Below are positions 23,701-34,765 of a stretch of 64,000 nucleotides of DNA, in pieces. A model generated the notes under the pieces. It did no database searches. It was given only the letters and a program-made list of their open reading frames with translations, and was not told the origin of the DNA. Position numbers and translations under genes: made by a program. This stretch comes from Plotosus lineatus (taxonomy: Eukaryota > Chordata > Actinopteri > Siluriformes > Plotosidae): positions 56,230,496 through 56,294,495 of the forward strand of contig CM045732.1 of NCBI GenBank assembly GCA_024760905.1. Direction: 5' to 3'. The stretch's first letter is position 1, and each line of letters begins with the position of its first letter.

Positions 23701-25799
23701 GACCCAACATCTGGTCCAAGGGTCACGGCTACCAAACTTTCTTGTAGCCACTTGCTTTTGTATGTAAACACATCCTAACAACTGCCGCTTAAAGCCTGAC
23801 TTAAGCCTTAAATTATCGATATGCCAGGTGCGCATTGTGCCGTAGTGAACTGTGGGAACGCATTTATCATCTCGAGCGTTGGAAAAAGGAAATTTGCAGT
23901 ATACATGCCTGAAAATTTGGGAATAACGCGTGTACATGTCCGCCGCCATTCACATTATTTACCTTCCCTACCAAGCTGAAGGATCCTCAGAGTAAGTTTA
24001 TAATCAAAGTGTTCTTTATTTAAAATTCAGAGACACTATAGACTCTAGTACCTTTTATTTACCTGTTAAATTACCATAAAAATCAGTGATGCCAAATGCC
24101 AGGCCTAACGTGGGGCCTATGTTAATGTTGATCAATAATTACAATATGCATCTAGATCTACATAATCGTATAGTAATAAAATAGACAAACAAGCCCTGTC
24201 AGATCACTCGATGACAGCTGTCAAACTTGTATTCACCTTCTTTGTAGTCATTTCGAAGTCACGGTAGTAGGGGTACCTGGTCGTTCATGAACAAAAAATC
24301 TGTTATGTCAGCGTACATACACGGGAGCCACTTCGAGAAAGCGTCATTTTCTGTCTCCCAGCCATCTTCAAGTCCCAAGGGGTCGGGAATTGTCACGCTT
24401 TCCTCATCCACTTCAAATGTCAACAAGCTGGCATAGTCATGTTGGATTTGTGTAGATTCCTCAGCCTTTGATAAAAACTATAGGTAGCTAACGTCGCCGC
24501 AAATGCAAGCGCAACAAGTTCATCTTTACGCTTGCGGGAACAACCGGGAAGACTCCTACGTATACAATACGCTTGAAGGTCGGGAACTTTCCATAAATTG
24601 AACGTATCAATAGTGCAGTTATCATCCACATCAAGGTTTATTTCCACCATATTGGTAGCTTGTTTGGTAGTTTTGATCCCATGATGCTGTGCACGAGCCG
24701 AGATGCGAAATTGGTCTATTGTTTGCTCATCCTTGTTGAATGATCACAGAACATGATACACAATGAAAACATTCAAAAAGTGCTTGGTTTTGATTAACAA
24801 CAAAGATCTCACTTTTCAGTTGCATAGTAAGTATTGTTTTTATTCTTTAGGTACACATGGAAGCCACAGGAGAAGGCAGTCTATGCATTTTTGCTTTCAT
24901 GGCCAAGTAAAGGATATGTTATTCTCAATGAACCTCAAGCATTAGAATCTCAAACACAGGTAACTATATTTATATCTCATTTCGTTCAGTGATGGTCAGG
25001 TTTACGCAACATGAAACTAACTAGTTTGGCTCATTTTACCAGTAAGATTAAGTACAATTCAAACTTAGTGCTGTTAAAGTTGTCAATCTGATGTAATGGT
25101 TGATACAATGAATGAAGAAAAATTGGGTACAGCTAACTATTAATATTGAGGCCGGTGGTGTGGTGGTTAGGGTGCTGCACTCATGATCAGGAGGTTGTGT
25201 GTTCAAATCCCAGTTAGACCCCAATGTGCTAAGACCCCAGGGCAAGGTCTTCACCACAAGTGTGCCTCTGTTCACCCAGCAGTATAAATAGGTACCAGTA
25301 AAAATATACTGGGAAGGTAACTTGCGATGGACTAGCATCCCATCCAGGAGGAGTTGTACTCCTGGTTGCTTCACGCTACAGAAACCGGGGATAAGCACCG
25401 GCCTGAGGGGCCACTAGGCTCGGGTGTAAGAAGCCCAGACCTATTAATAAGCGAAGGAGATGCAGAAAGCCCTCACAAATATAATAGACAGTAAATGCAC
25501 ATAATCATGTGCAAACAGCCTTAATCATAGAATATATAATGATAAGATCAAACACATCTGAAGAGACAGTCACGCACTCATTCATGCACACACACACTCA
25601 CTTTTAAACATTATTCTTTGTCTCACCTTGTTTCTTGTGTTCTTCTTCTGCACCAAACCAGGCGGTGTTACTCGGCTATAAACCCCTGAAGTGGTTACCA
25701 GTGAAGCCCAAAGGTTTACAGATCTACTTTCCTACTTTGTCTCCAGATCAGATGCCCTGTTCCTGGGCTTGGACAATTCGCCTGACCGGTGTAGTTTAG
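14378..25799 (+). CDS. fuca2: Alpha-L-fucosidase 2 (GH29 family), seven exons
   Basis: Exons: 14378-14559, 15067-15254, 18268-18607, 22027-22237, 22969-23159, 24851-24959 and 25662-25799, ending at TAG. The sum is 1359 nt, 452 aa, close to mammalian FUCA2. All introns are GT...AG and all phases join. The start gives a hydrophobic signal peptide (about residues 1-18, ending near CYSQ). The enzyme removes terminal alpha-L-fucose from glycoproteins and glycolipids in lysosomes or secreted fluid. Diagnostic blocks are [58 protein letters not shown] (the Asp at residue 214 is the expected nucleophile), [26 protein letters not shown] and [18 protein letters not shown]. The choice of FUCA2 over FUCA1 rests on GPKRDLV and YNPGHLL-type residues and on hivep2 and gje1 as neighbours. 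Introns 2, 3, 5 and 6 are filled with transposons. No lesion was seen. Confidence 0.95.
14889..15040 (+). mobile_element. SINE type B, 3' fragment
   Basis: Only the second half remains (GGCCTGGCAACGTGTC-like body, then AATTAGGATTAAGTGCTTCAG and AAAATGACTCAATGAGTG). It matches the tails of the copies at 12928-13267 and 30758-31108. It lies in fuca2 intron 1, just before exon 2. Confidence 0.7.
15396..16739. mobile_element. Possible hAT-like non-autonomous DNA element
   Basis: The left end TAGAGCTGTGCAAT and the right end CACCCCTA, read as an inverted terminus TAGGGGTGGGTATTG, resemble the ends of hAT-type MITEs. ATAAT-like sequence lies on both sides but an exact 8-bp duplication is not evident. 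No transposase frame is visible. The element fills much of fuca2 intron 2. Confidence 0.4.
16782..17102 (-). mobile_element. RTE LINE, 5'-truncated 3' fragment
   Basis: On the minus strand this reads the C-terminal end of the RTE polyprotein ([20 protein letters not shown], then [14 protein letters not shown]) and the 3' tail, with CGACCCCTGA followed by GAAAAGAAGAAG. It matches the 3' ends of the copies at 18658-21577 and 50229-53617. It is in fuca2 intron 2, in the opposite orientation. Confidence 0.9.
17413..18062. mobile_element. Tigger-like foldback MITE with internal (CA)n
   Basis: It begins CAGTAGGCCCTCGATATTCG after a TA, a typical Tigger-family end. A roughly 70-bp arm at 17446-17515 (CCGTGAATGAAGACAATCC, then AGAAGTAAAACCCCATG) recurs inverted at about 17965-18035 with around 85-90% identity by eye. 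A CA run (17713-17790) lies between the arms and an AT run (18038-18062) covers the right terminus. There is no coding capacity. Confidence 0.65.
18641..18657 (+). repeat. Target-site duplication, left copy
   Basis: CAATGCTTCTCAATATA occurs here and again at 21578-21594, bracketing the RTE insertion. A 17-bp duplication is in the usual LINE range. Confidence 0.9.
18658..21577 (+). mobile_element. RTE-clade LINE, 5'-truncated copy in fuca2 intron 3
   Basis: A 17-bp duplication flanks it exactly. The insert begins inside the 5' leader of the element (it aligns with the longer copy from about 50299) and ends with CTGTGGCGACCC, a GAAAGGAAAAGAAGAAG tail and then target sequence. It encodes an AP-type endonuclease and a reverse transcriptase in broken frames. 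It is sense to fuca2. Confidence 0.92.
18834..21549 (+). pseudogene. RTE endonuclease/reverse transcriptase, broken
   Basis: The endonuclease part is open from 18834 to 19373, with [29 protein letters not shown] and [17 protein letters not shown], then stops. Similarity resumes in several frames. The reverse transcriptase is open from 20065 to 20937 with [61 protein letters not shown] and an intact catalytic FADD. The C-terminal thumb/tail frame runs 20974-21549 and includes [13 protein letters not shown] and [11 protein letters not shown] motifs. A TGA at 20935 and frameshifts near 19373-20065 inactivate it. RTE proteins nick DNA and copy element RNA at the nick. Confidence 0.88.
23659..24719. 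mobile_element. THAP/SAP-bearing DNA transposon relic (Kolobok-like?)
   Basis: Inverted ends ATAGACTAAATTCGCAT (left) and ATAGACCAATTTCGCAT (right, read inward from 24719) match at 15 of 17 positions. On the plus strand, 23821 begins [13 protein letters not shown], the start of a THAP zinc-finger domain, soon truncated. On the minus strand a SAP-like 76-aa frame lies at 24420-24650. THAP and SAP domains occur together in some Kolobok-type transposons, which is why I name that family; the expected TTAA duplication is not visible. It sits in fuca2 intron 5. Confidence 0.5.
24420..24650 (-). pseudogene. SAP-like domain fragment of transposon origin
   Basis: The 76-aa frame includes [19 protein letters not shown] followed by [13 protein letters not shown], the helix-extended loop-helix pattern of SAP DNA-binding domains. 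No catalytic domain follows, so it appears to be the N-terminus of a lost transposon protein, coded on the strand opposite to the THAP fragment. Confidence 0.45.
25146..25440 (+). mobile_element. tRNA-headed SINE, family D
   Basis: A 9-bp duplication CTATTAATA flanks it (25137-25145 and 25441-25449). The head GGCCGGTGGTGTGGTGGTTA, with TGTGTTCAAATCCC 40 bp later, has pol III A- and B-box-like sequence. A partial relative lies at 62379-62518. It is in fuca2 intron 6. Confidence 0.8.
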
Positions 25800-26111
25800 G
25801 AATATTAATCATACTCAGTGGTATTTCTTAAAGATTATGCACAGCGCTCGCATGGTTATACTGACACCGAGTGAATGCCATGTTATTCTAATGTATGACT
25901 TTTTTTTTGTCCTGTTGTCATCATGCTTTAATTTTTTTTTTTTTTTGATTGGTTTTGGTTTGATTTGGTTTGGAATTGGTTTGATTTTTTTTTCTGGAAT
26001 GGAATTCATATTGTTAATGTCTGTCATCAGATTTTTTAAATTTTTGGTAATGGATGTAACCAAATTCTGAGTACTGTATGTGTTATTATTCCTGTGTGGG
26101 GTATGATAAAG

Positions 26112-26300
26112 TAAAAATTATTTTAACTCACACAGGGATAAAAAATTATAATGTCTTGTAAACATTTTTTTTCAATGAATTACCAATAAATTTGCTCAAT
26201 TTTGTAAAATTATTTTAACTCACACAGGGATAGAAAATTATATGTTGTAATTTTTTTTTTTTACAATGAATTACAGTACCAATAAATTTGCTCACTTTTG
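26112..26300 (+). repeat. Tandem duplication carrying the fuca2 poly(A) signal
   Basis: Two units, 26112-26204 and 26205-26300, share TTATTTTAACTCACACAGGG and ATGAATTAC. Each ends in ACCAATAAATTTGCTCA, so AATAAA occurs at 26185-26190 and 26281-26286. Both lie about 390-480 bp after the fuca2 stop, a plausible 3' UTR end. The sequence from 26301 to 27031 shows no gene. Confidence 0.8.
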
Positions 26301-27031
26301 CAGAGAAAAGTTGATTTTAAATATTTTTCTTGTGATGAAATATATCACACAGAGACTTGTTTAGAACAATGGATTTGCTTTATTTTTTTCAGTTTCTTAC
26401 TTCCATTCAATAATTTTCAAACAGCATTGTATTTCTCTGATACAAACAACCTATTTGGGTAGCATGGCAGTTTGAAATACCTGCCATAGTCCACTTATGA
26501 AACTGTTGGGAATTCGAGAGCATCACATGCCATATCAAGACACACGTGCTTACTTCCCTCCCCCCAGAAACTCCCTATTGGAGTTATTCAGGGCAGCTGT
26601 GCCAGGAATAGCGCTATACTGTTTATGCAGATCGCAGGCCCTTTCAGTTCTTCATGTTAAAGTGTTTAGATGCACAGGTGTAGTTCTTCCCTATACTATA
26701 TTTCAACCAACTTTGTACATTTGAACTGTCATCGCCTCCTTTTCCCTCAGGTCTTATGTTGTGCTGCAGGGCATCTGAACATGACATGAGTGAGTGCAGG
26801 AAAACCTTTTCTAGTCTGACCACATATTTTTATGTTAAATGTGATGGTGATGACATCAGAAAGAGAATTCATTGAGTATTTATTATACACAGTACTGCCA
26901 TACAAAGATCAACGACAATATTATGAAGACACAATGAATAAAAAAATGTCTTATTTACCATAATCACTTACAGAGTATGCTGTGGTGCATAACTGGTTTT
27001 ACTACTGACCACGAACTCAAATACTGTAACT

Positions 27032-27289
27032 TTTTTTCTTTCTTTCGGCTTTTTTCCCCTTTTCTCGGGAGTTGCCACAGCGAATCATCTGATTTGCACA
27101 TTTGATTTGGCATAGGTTTTTACGTCGGATGCCCTTCCTCTCACAACCATTTTTGCAAGGGACAGAAACACGCTGACGGCTTTGCAGCTACTCTTTACGA
27201 AAGTCAACAATCGTTCTTTTACACGCCTCTCACCATAGACAGTGAGATACATGGCCCGCCTTTGATAACCCAGTTAGCCGCACTGGGGG
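27032..27289 (-). mobile_element. SINE type A (RTE-like tail), headless copy
   Basis: A 13-bp duplication AAATACTGTAACT flanks it (27019-27031 and 27290-27302). On the minus strand it starts CCCCAGTGCGGCTAACTGGG, without the tRNA-like head, and ends GATTCGCTGTGGCAACTCC with AAGCCGAAAGAAAG. That tail resembles the 3' end of the local RTE LINE. Confidence 0.85.
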
Positions 27290-27822
27290 AAATACTGTAA
27301 CTCTGAATATGTGAAAATGTAGTACTTATAGTTCTGAGTCACTTTAATTCTATAGTAGTTAACTGAAACTGACACACGCTGGAATTAAGTCACACATTTC
27401 TTAGATGGTTCAGACCCCACAGTCATTTTAAAAATGACAGATTAAACTGGACAGAATCATGCACATAAACATACATTATACTTACATAGTTTGATAACTC
27501 TGCTGTGCAAAGAATCTTAAGTTCTGAGAAATTATTTTCAGGGCTACTTAGGCTATTATCAAGTCGTCCAGCTTCAGTAAGCTGTCTCAGAATGTATGTG
27601 CTGTGTCCAGTCTGTGATGTTGGCTCTTATTCCAAACGTATACAGTACTCAGCATTTAGAAATGAACATCAGTAATTCTGCAAATTCAGAAATATTTCTA
27701 GTATCCTTAGCACCAGTGCAAATAATGGCAACCTTTGGATATTAAGCATTTTAATATCTAAAGGCAATGATATATATACAGATGATATATATATATACAC
27801 GCACATATATATCCCCATATAT

Positions 27823-27824
27823 CC

Positions 27825-27912
<88 letters not shown>
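27823..27912. repeat. (AT)n microsatellite
   Basis: A pure AT run that ends directly against a headless SINE at 27913. From 27303 to 27822 I recognise nothing else. Confidence 0.95.
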
Positions 27913-27915
<3 letters not shown>

Positions 27916-28170
27916 CAGTGCGGCTAACTGGGTAATCAAAGGCAGGCCATGTCTCTCACTGTCTATGGTGTGAGGCATGTAAAAGAACCATTGCTGACAT
28001 TCGTAAAGAGTAGCTGCAAAGTCATCAGCGTGTTTCTGTCCCTTGCTGAAAGGGTTGTGACAGGAAAGGCATGCGACGTAAAAACCTCTGCCAAATCAAA
28101 CGTGGAATCTAATGATTCGCTGTGGCGACTCCTGAGTAAAAGGGAAAAAGCCGAAATGAAGACAGACAGA
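27913..28170 (+). mobile_element. SINE type A, headless copy
   Basis: It starts CCCCAGTGCGGCTAACTGGG, the same base as the copy at 27032-27289, and runs through CTCACTGTCTATGG to GATTCGCTGTGGCGACTCCTG and AAGCCGAAATGAAGACAGAC. It is embedded between two large TA microsatellites. Confidence 0.8.
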
Positions 28171-28194
28171 CATATACATACATATATATATATT

Positions 28195-28426
<232 letters not shown>

Positions 28427-30298
28427 CGTATATGTCAGCTCACTAGTTATTACAAAGACACTTTCTACTTGGTGACTGCAGCATGGATGCAAGTGTAATA
28501 TTGTACACTAATGTCCTTGCTTTCTTATAGCTGTGCTCATCTTTTCTCAAAGCTGAATTCATCTTTCTTCTTGCATTCCTCTGGCCTTCCCTCCCTTTCT
28601 CTGCGGTGGGATTGTACAGCTTCAGAGCAAGCTGAAATCTATTTCTGTCCCTCTGTATTCTCTTCTGGCTGCTGCCAACCAGACCCTGCGTTGTCACGGT
28701 GATAGACATCTCCACCAGCCTCCCCCAGCCAATCAACACACCAGGTGTTTATGCCAAGAAACATGATCATTTTCCATTTCCTTCCCACTCCTCTTGCATG
28801 AGACTCAGGGATAAGTAGCAAAGCCTAGTCAAGAGCATTGAGTGAAAAACAGGAACCTTGGCAGTTACACTCTGAGGATGGAAAATGAAGTGTTTTTTAA
28901 GTTTGGAGGAAGGATCTGAACTCCAGGGATCAGTCAGGGTGAGAATGAAGATAAGCGCAAATTCACTTTGTTAGGTATGTATGTATGTCTTGTGTTGAAA
29001 CAGATGCGTTAGGAGGAGTTGTTTTGTATTAATTTTTCTGATTTAAATTTCCATTGTGAGCCATCAGTCTCAAATTATTAAATGAAATCCTTATTATGGA
29101 ACATATTGGAGTATGAGGATGAATAGTGTGTTAGTTACATTTTATGAGCTGAATTTTTCACTCCATCTTTGTGGTTCAAGTTATCTCGTATCACAAATAT
29201 TATTTCCTGTTTTTTCCCCCTCATTCTTTCCTAAAATTTACTTTTATAACATTTAAAAAACTCCTCCTTGAACTCATTTGTTCTCCAGTCTTCAGTGAAG
29301 TATTCTGTCTTATTATACACTTTAGCTAGTGAAATGCAGAACTTCAGTTCTATCATAGGGCAACAGTGTGTGTTTCCATGACGATGAGTTAACGATGGCT
29401 CCAGATGGAGTCCACCTCCTGAAGGCATTTGAAAATTCATTTCATTCATTCTCATTCATTTCTCAGATCTTTTTATGGTGTCAAATGCATACAGAGACTA
29501 AAGAATACCATTTTCCAAGATGCATCCTACATACCTATATTGAGAAGACATTTCATAGTGTGTCCTACTAAGTGGAAATTGAGAACATTTATCATGCTCC
29601 TGACAGTTAAAGCACTGGCTGAGCGTTCTTCATTCAGTAATTCACAGGTCTGTGTGTAGCTACTCACTGAAAAAGATAAGCGCATACTAAATACAGCAAA
29701 AATAGGAACTTTGTTGCCATGGGAACATTTCTCATGTCTTCAACACATATGGCAAACGTTTACATTAAAAAGGAAATTAAAGGGGCCATGCTTGAATATA
29801 TTAGGGATTATTAATAAATAAAATGTAACATATACAACAAACAAACTGACAGCAGTCTAAACCTTCTTTGTTCAGGTCTTGATTAGAAAATGTTGTGCAT
29901 ACTGTGAAGGGCCTGTTAACACCCGCAGTGAGAGTGAATATGTTTGACAGTTACCTATTTTGTCCATCTATCCATAGAATTAGCTGTCAGTTAACATTTT
30001 TATGTAACGTTTGTTACATATGCTGTATAATTACTTGCCTACAGCATAAACAGAATTTAAGAGAATATGGTGATGATGTCATGGGAAATTTGGTGGCAGA
30101 CTTCAATGTCTACTTATGTACTTAGACCATACAGTGATTCTGTCTGATCACCTTTTTTCTCTGATGAAACCTTTCTATTCTGATTGAAGCGATCTTTTAA
30201 AGGATGATAATCATCTACAAGCACAAGGGCTCACAGAATTATAACCATGAATGTAATAAAACGTATATAATTTCATTTTCTGAACTGATGTATCGTTT
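28427..30298. other. Intergenic, no confident gene
   Basis: Upstream of hivep2, this could contain its non-coding 5' exons or regulatory DNA, but no splice or coding pattern stands out. Small open frames here have no recognisable similarity. Confidence 0.4.
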
Positions 30299-30592
30299 AT
30301 TAAGCTCATGAGGAGACTGATGCTTATCCTAGCCAACTCCAGGTGAAAGCAGGATACATAGAATAGCTCTCCAGGCCATCAGAGGACAAGGCAGACATAC
30401 AACTAGTCACACTCACTTTCACACCTTGGGCCATTTTGGAACAGGCACTTGGCCTAATGTGCCTATCCCACGCAGGCACAGAGCGAACACACAAGCCCCA
30501 CACAGAAACTCCAGAAGTTGGCACACGGTTCAAAGGCAAGAGCTTTTTACCAAGAGATAGAAGTGCTAACCACTATACCACGCTACATTACA
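30299..30592 (-). mobile_element. tRNA-headed SINE, family C
   Basis: On the minus strand the 5' end reads GTGGTATAGTGGTTAGCACT, a tRNA-like A box, then GGCTTTGAACCGTG as a degenerate B box, followed by a GTTTCTGTGTGGGGCTTG body. The nested element at 51961-52357 is a clearer copy of the same family. Confidence 0.65.
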
Positions 30593-30757
30593 TTTAATAA
30601 GTTAAATTAGTTTTTATTAGTTAAAAACTTCCCCAAAACCTATTTGTTTTGTACAGTATTAGTTATTCGATTGCCAGTTGATGACACTGCAGGCATTCAA
30701 AAATTAATAACTGGCAATCAATTTCTAAAACATTTGCTCATTCCTGTTCAGTGTTTG

Positions 30758-31108
30758 TGTCAGTGGTGGCCTAGTGGTATGGTGCTGGCTTACTGATCTG
30801 AAGGTCGGGGGTCTAAGGTCCACTGTCACCAAGTTGTTAGAATGCTGTCCTCTCAGTGCAGCTAACTGGGTTATCAAAGGCTAGCCATGTGTCTTACTGT
30901 CTATGATGAGAGGTACGTAAAAGAATCATTGCTGTCATTCGTAAAGAGTAGGCCATTAGGTTGCCATCGGTATTGTTCTGCCCTGCAATGAATGGTCTGG
31001 CAAGCTGGCCAGGCTGTACTCTGCCCTGACCTGGAATTGGCAGGATGGATGGATGCCATCCTCCGTCCGACCCTAATTAGGATTAAGCGGTTGAGAAAAT
31101 GAATGATT
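30758..31108 (+). mobile_element. SINE type B, full-length
   Basis: It starts CAGTGGTGGCCTAGTGGTAT with a tRNA-like head, continues with GCAGCTAACTGGGTTATCAA, and ends TTAGGATTAAGCGGTTGAG and AAAATGAATGA. It belongs to the same family as 12928-13267. Confidence 0.8.
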
Positions 31109-31134
31109 CTACAGTAACTGATTTATTATGGTCA

Positions 31135-31395
31135 GAGTTTCAGTGGACCTTTGCAGTACCCCCTGGATGAGATGAGATGAGATACCAGTCCATTTCTTGT
31201 TTATTCACCAACAGAGGGAATTTAGATAAGCCAAAATTAACAATGTGTTGTTGACACTGCAATAAATCCAGAGAACCCTTAGAAAACTCATGCAGATGCA
31301 AATGAATTCCAAACATACAGTAACCAAAGCTTGGGATCAAACCAGGGACCACTGAGTTATGATCCAGCAACAATTCCCAATGCGACACACCACCA
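31135..31395 (-). mobile_element. Probable SINE or SINE-like repeat, family E
   Basis: On the minus strand a tRNA-like start (TCATCATGGTGGTGTGTCGC, then CCTGGTTTGATCCC) is followed by a body with GAGTTTTCTAAGGG. The layout is SINE-like, but there is only one copy in the window and no clear duplication. Confidence 0.45.
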
Positions 31396-31553
31396 TGATG
31401 ACTCTGCATACAGTTTTAGTCTATTAGAGACATGATACTCTTTGTGTCTGCCTCCAAGTGTTTTTCAAGTATGTGTCTATTTACAATTTCACTAGTATAT
31501 ACAGTATATACAGTACTAGTATGTACTCATCATGACCCCATTGTGTACTGAAA

Positions 31554-31555
<2 letters not shown>

Positions 31556-31624
<69 letters not shown>

Positions 31625-31653
31625 CGAGAGAGAGAGAGAGAGAGAGAGAGACT
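31556..31653. repeat. (TG)n(AG)n compound microsatellite
   Basis: A TG run of about 50 bp changes directly to an AG run of about 45 bp. From 31654 to 32573 no gene or element is recognised. Confidence 0.95.
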
Positions 31654-32573
31654 AAGAAAGAGAAAGAATGCAGGTCTCAGATCAGATCTCAATAGTTAGT
31701 AGCCATGGGTTGTGCCTGGGGTAGTGGAAAAGCCAAGCGACACCATGGGACAGACCATTATATTTATAGAGAGAGATGAGAGGCTTGACCTTCACTGTTC
31801 ATTGAGGATCAGCCATTTGGAGCAATAAGTCAACATACTCAATACTGTAGATACAATATGTCCTACTGTATACGCCATGTTCTTTAAAATCCACATTGAG
31901 AGCATTAGTTTTTTTTAAGTCAGTAACCTGTGTGTCAGTCTTTAGCATTAAAACTTCACCTTAGTCCATAATTTATCAGTATTATGAATTCTTAAATATA
32001 ATAGCTGTTCAGCATTTCCATCAGCTCTTGATCATGCTCCCATTACTAGCAGCACCCAGTGGGCTCATGCGATTCAGACTTGGTCCTTATAGCAGGGATA
32101 AATATGTTAAACTCAGCAAATTTTGTTTATATTAAAAATTTAAATTACAAGGTCATTTAGTTAAGATTGATGTAAAACATCACAAATGTCTCTTCGGCAA
32201 AGATAACTACTAACTTACTGTCCTAAGATTTGTTCTACAGTGATAATGTATTTGTTGTGATATGCAGAGCGTGCCGGTAATTATTCCAAGCAGAATACGT
32301 CTTTTATATTATTACCCTGAACAATTTATTTATTTATTTATTTATTTGGCTCATACATGTCAAAAGCACACAGTCAAGTTAGGAGACAAAGGTATACGTA
32401 ATTCTGTCTCTGAGTCTTAGTGAGCACATTCATTCTCAGAGCATACGAGGCATACAAACTTAAAATACTGTACAAGGACAAAACCCCCACAAAGAAAAAA
32501 ATATATCTTTAAGCATATAAGTTAAAAATCATTGAAACCTACTCTCTGTTTATATGCATGTGTCTGTATATGG

Positions 32574-32885
32574 GGGCAGTGGTGACCTGGTGGTAAAAAG
32601 GTGTTGGATCGCTGATCCTAAGGTTGACTAGCTAACTAGCTAAGCTAACTGGGTTATCAAAAGCCGGCCATGTCTCCCACTGTCTATGGTGAGAGGTTCA
32701 TGTAAAAGAACCATTGCTGACTTTTGTAAAGAGTAGCTGCATAGCCGTGAGCGTGTTTCTGCCTCTTGCTAAAGGGTTGTCTCAGGAAGGGCATCCGATG
32801 TAAAGACCCAAATCAAACATGCGATGATTCGCAAGTGGCGACACCTGAGAAAAAAAAAGAGGAACAGCTGAAAGGAAAAGAAAAA
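32574..32885 (+). mobile_element. SINE type A, with damaged head
   Basis: The head GGCAGTGGTGACCTGGTGGT is present but the segment after the B box is replaced by short CTAGCTAA repeats. The body (GGTTATCAAAAGCC, CTGTCTATGGTGAGAG) and a tail with GATTCGCAAGTGGCGACACC and GAAAGGAAAAGAAAAAG follow. It runs straight into a TA microsatellite. Confidence 0.8.
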
Positions 32886-32887
32886 GA

Positions 32888-32888
<1 letters not shown>

Positions 32889-32959
<71 letters not shown>

Positions 32960-32961
32960 GA

Positions 32962-33000
<39 letters not shown>

Positions 33001-33007
33001 TGTGTTT
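32889..33007. repeat. (TA)n(TG)n compound microsatellite
   Basis: The TA run occupies about 32891-32957 and the TG run about 32963-33007. Confidence 0.95.
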
Positions 33008-34700
33008 GTTGCAACCATATTTTAAGTTGAACATCTTATGTTATATAATTTTACATTTTAGATGCACAGTACATTTCATGGTGTATGCAGCACACACTGA
33101 ATGAATGATACCCATGGACTGCTTTCCATGGTTTCAAACGTGGTTTTCTCTGTGGGCCGTTGCATAACCCCTAACAGGGCCCCTTTGCTATTTTTATTCC
33201 TGGATACAAGTCTCAGTGAGGTATTTTCTGTGGCGACTCGCTTACATCAGTAGGTCTGATAGTGTACCCTCAATACACACGATGTGGATCATTGATGGGG
33301 CTTATCTTTGGCTTATTTGGCTTTAAATCCGCTTTCCTTGAGGATGACATGTAGGAATATGTCGATGGGAATTCTAATGGGAGCTGGAAATGGCTGGAGA
33401 TATTGGACAAGGTTGTATTTGAGCCCCAGGTTTGTTAGTGCAATTGAAATGTTTAATGTTCTAGCTGCTTGCTAGAGGGTGACTTGCCAGTTTGAGTCTG
33501 TCCTTGACTGCTATGCTCTTAGTCACCATGTAATTCATCCATCATACAGTTTTTTTTTTGTTTTTTTTTTTCCTGAACTGCCACTGTAGATATAATTTAG
33601 AAGACTGTTTGTGTTTTATAAGTTGCCAGGTTTTGGCTGCTGCCACTGCTGATATACTGGGCTGCTGATACATGACGTAATGACATTCCCCCTGACTCTG
33701 GCTGTATGCTTCTGTGACTTGCTATTGCATGTTGTTTCATTCTTCATGCTCTAACTGGTGGTATTCAGACAGATGTGTAAGAATGTTGCCAAAATGCAAA
33801 GTGGTAAACAGTTGGCCAAACCTTTACACCTTTTACTCATCAGCTCTAGGAATAGTAGGATGTCTAAAAAGATTTAAAAATAAAAAGATTCTAAACACAT
33901 CTGGACTGATTCCTTTGTATAGTCTATGATACCACTCTGAGAAAATAGCTCCAACCCGTCTTGTGGTTCATAAAGGCACACAGTGAATGAGAAATGAGAA
34001 CACACTGTAACATCCGGGTTGTTTTTAGTGTTGTGTCTTTCACTAGTCTGTCCACTCATTAATTCATAACCCTACGCAGAGGGAGACCCAAGAATGAGAT
34101 CAGCGTGACCTTGAGCGGGGCGCTGGAGAATCCTCTCACCTCTAGAGACCCCTCTGTAACCACCTCCCCCTCTTTGTATTTGAATTATGACAGTGGCAAT
34201 GTTTCTGATATATGTGGTTCAGGTTTCTTTTCTGACAGAATGGTGTGAAGTTTTCTCATGTCCTAATTAAGACAAGCTAAGAGGTCTGCACCAGATAATC
34301 TTATATAACCTCATTAAAGTCACTTTGTTAGATGGAGGGAGGCATTCTTTTGATTGTCTCTCATGATATGGTTATCATCTCTTTATATTTTTGCAAATAT
34401 ATATATATATACTAACAATATTATGCTCATTAAGTGAAAGCTAATTTAACTCACTTCCAATAGCTGTGCTCACTGTCAGCTGTATCCATTCATGCCAACT
34501 GTCCAGAATCACTATGAGTGGGTAATAAAAATAACACAGTTACTGTAAGCATTTTTAGGATGGAACTGTTTATTCAGGGGGTTAATAATTAAAGTTTATG
34601 TTCCAGTTAAAATTTTAGACTGCTCTTTTTGATAGATATGTAGATTCACTAAAAAAGTGAACACTTATGCTGTAAATTGCCAATGACAAAATGCAAAGCA

Positions 34701-34708
<8 letters not shown>
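33008..34708. other. Upstream region of hivep2, no coding exon seen
   Basis: No translated similarity was recognised. A pyrimidine-rich CTTTCATGTAG at 34882-34892 would serve as an acceptor for a 5' UTR piece running into the hivep2 coding exon. This is inference only. Confidence 0.35.

Positions 34709-34763
<55 letters not shown>
34709..34763. repeat. (TTA)n microsatellite
   Basis: About 18 TTA units, 400 bp before the hivep2 start codon. Confidence 0.95.

Positions 34764-34765
<2 letters not shown>

Noticed and set aside
26497..26724. 75-codon frame downstream of fuca2
   Set aside because: No similarity or splice context; length is within chance expectation.
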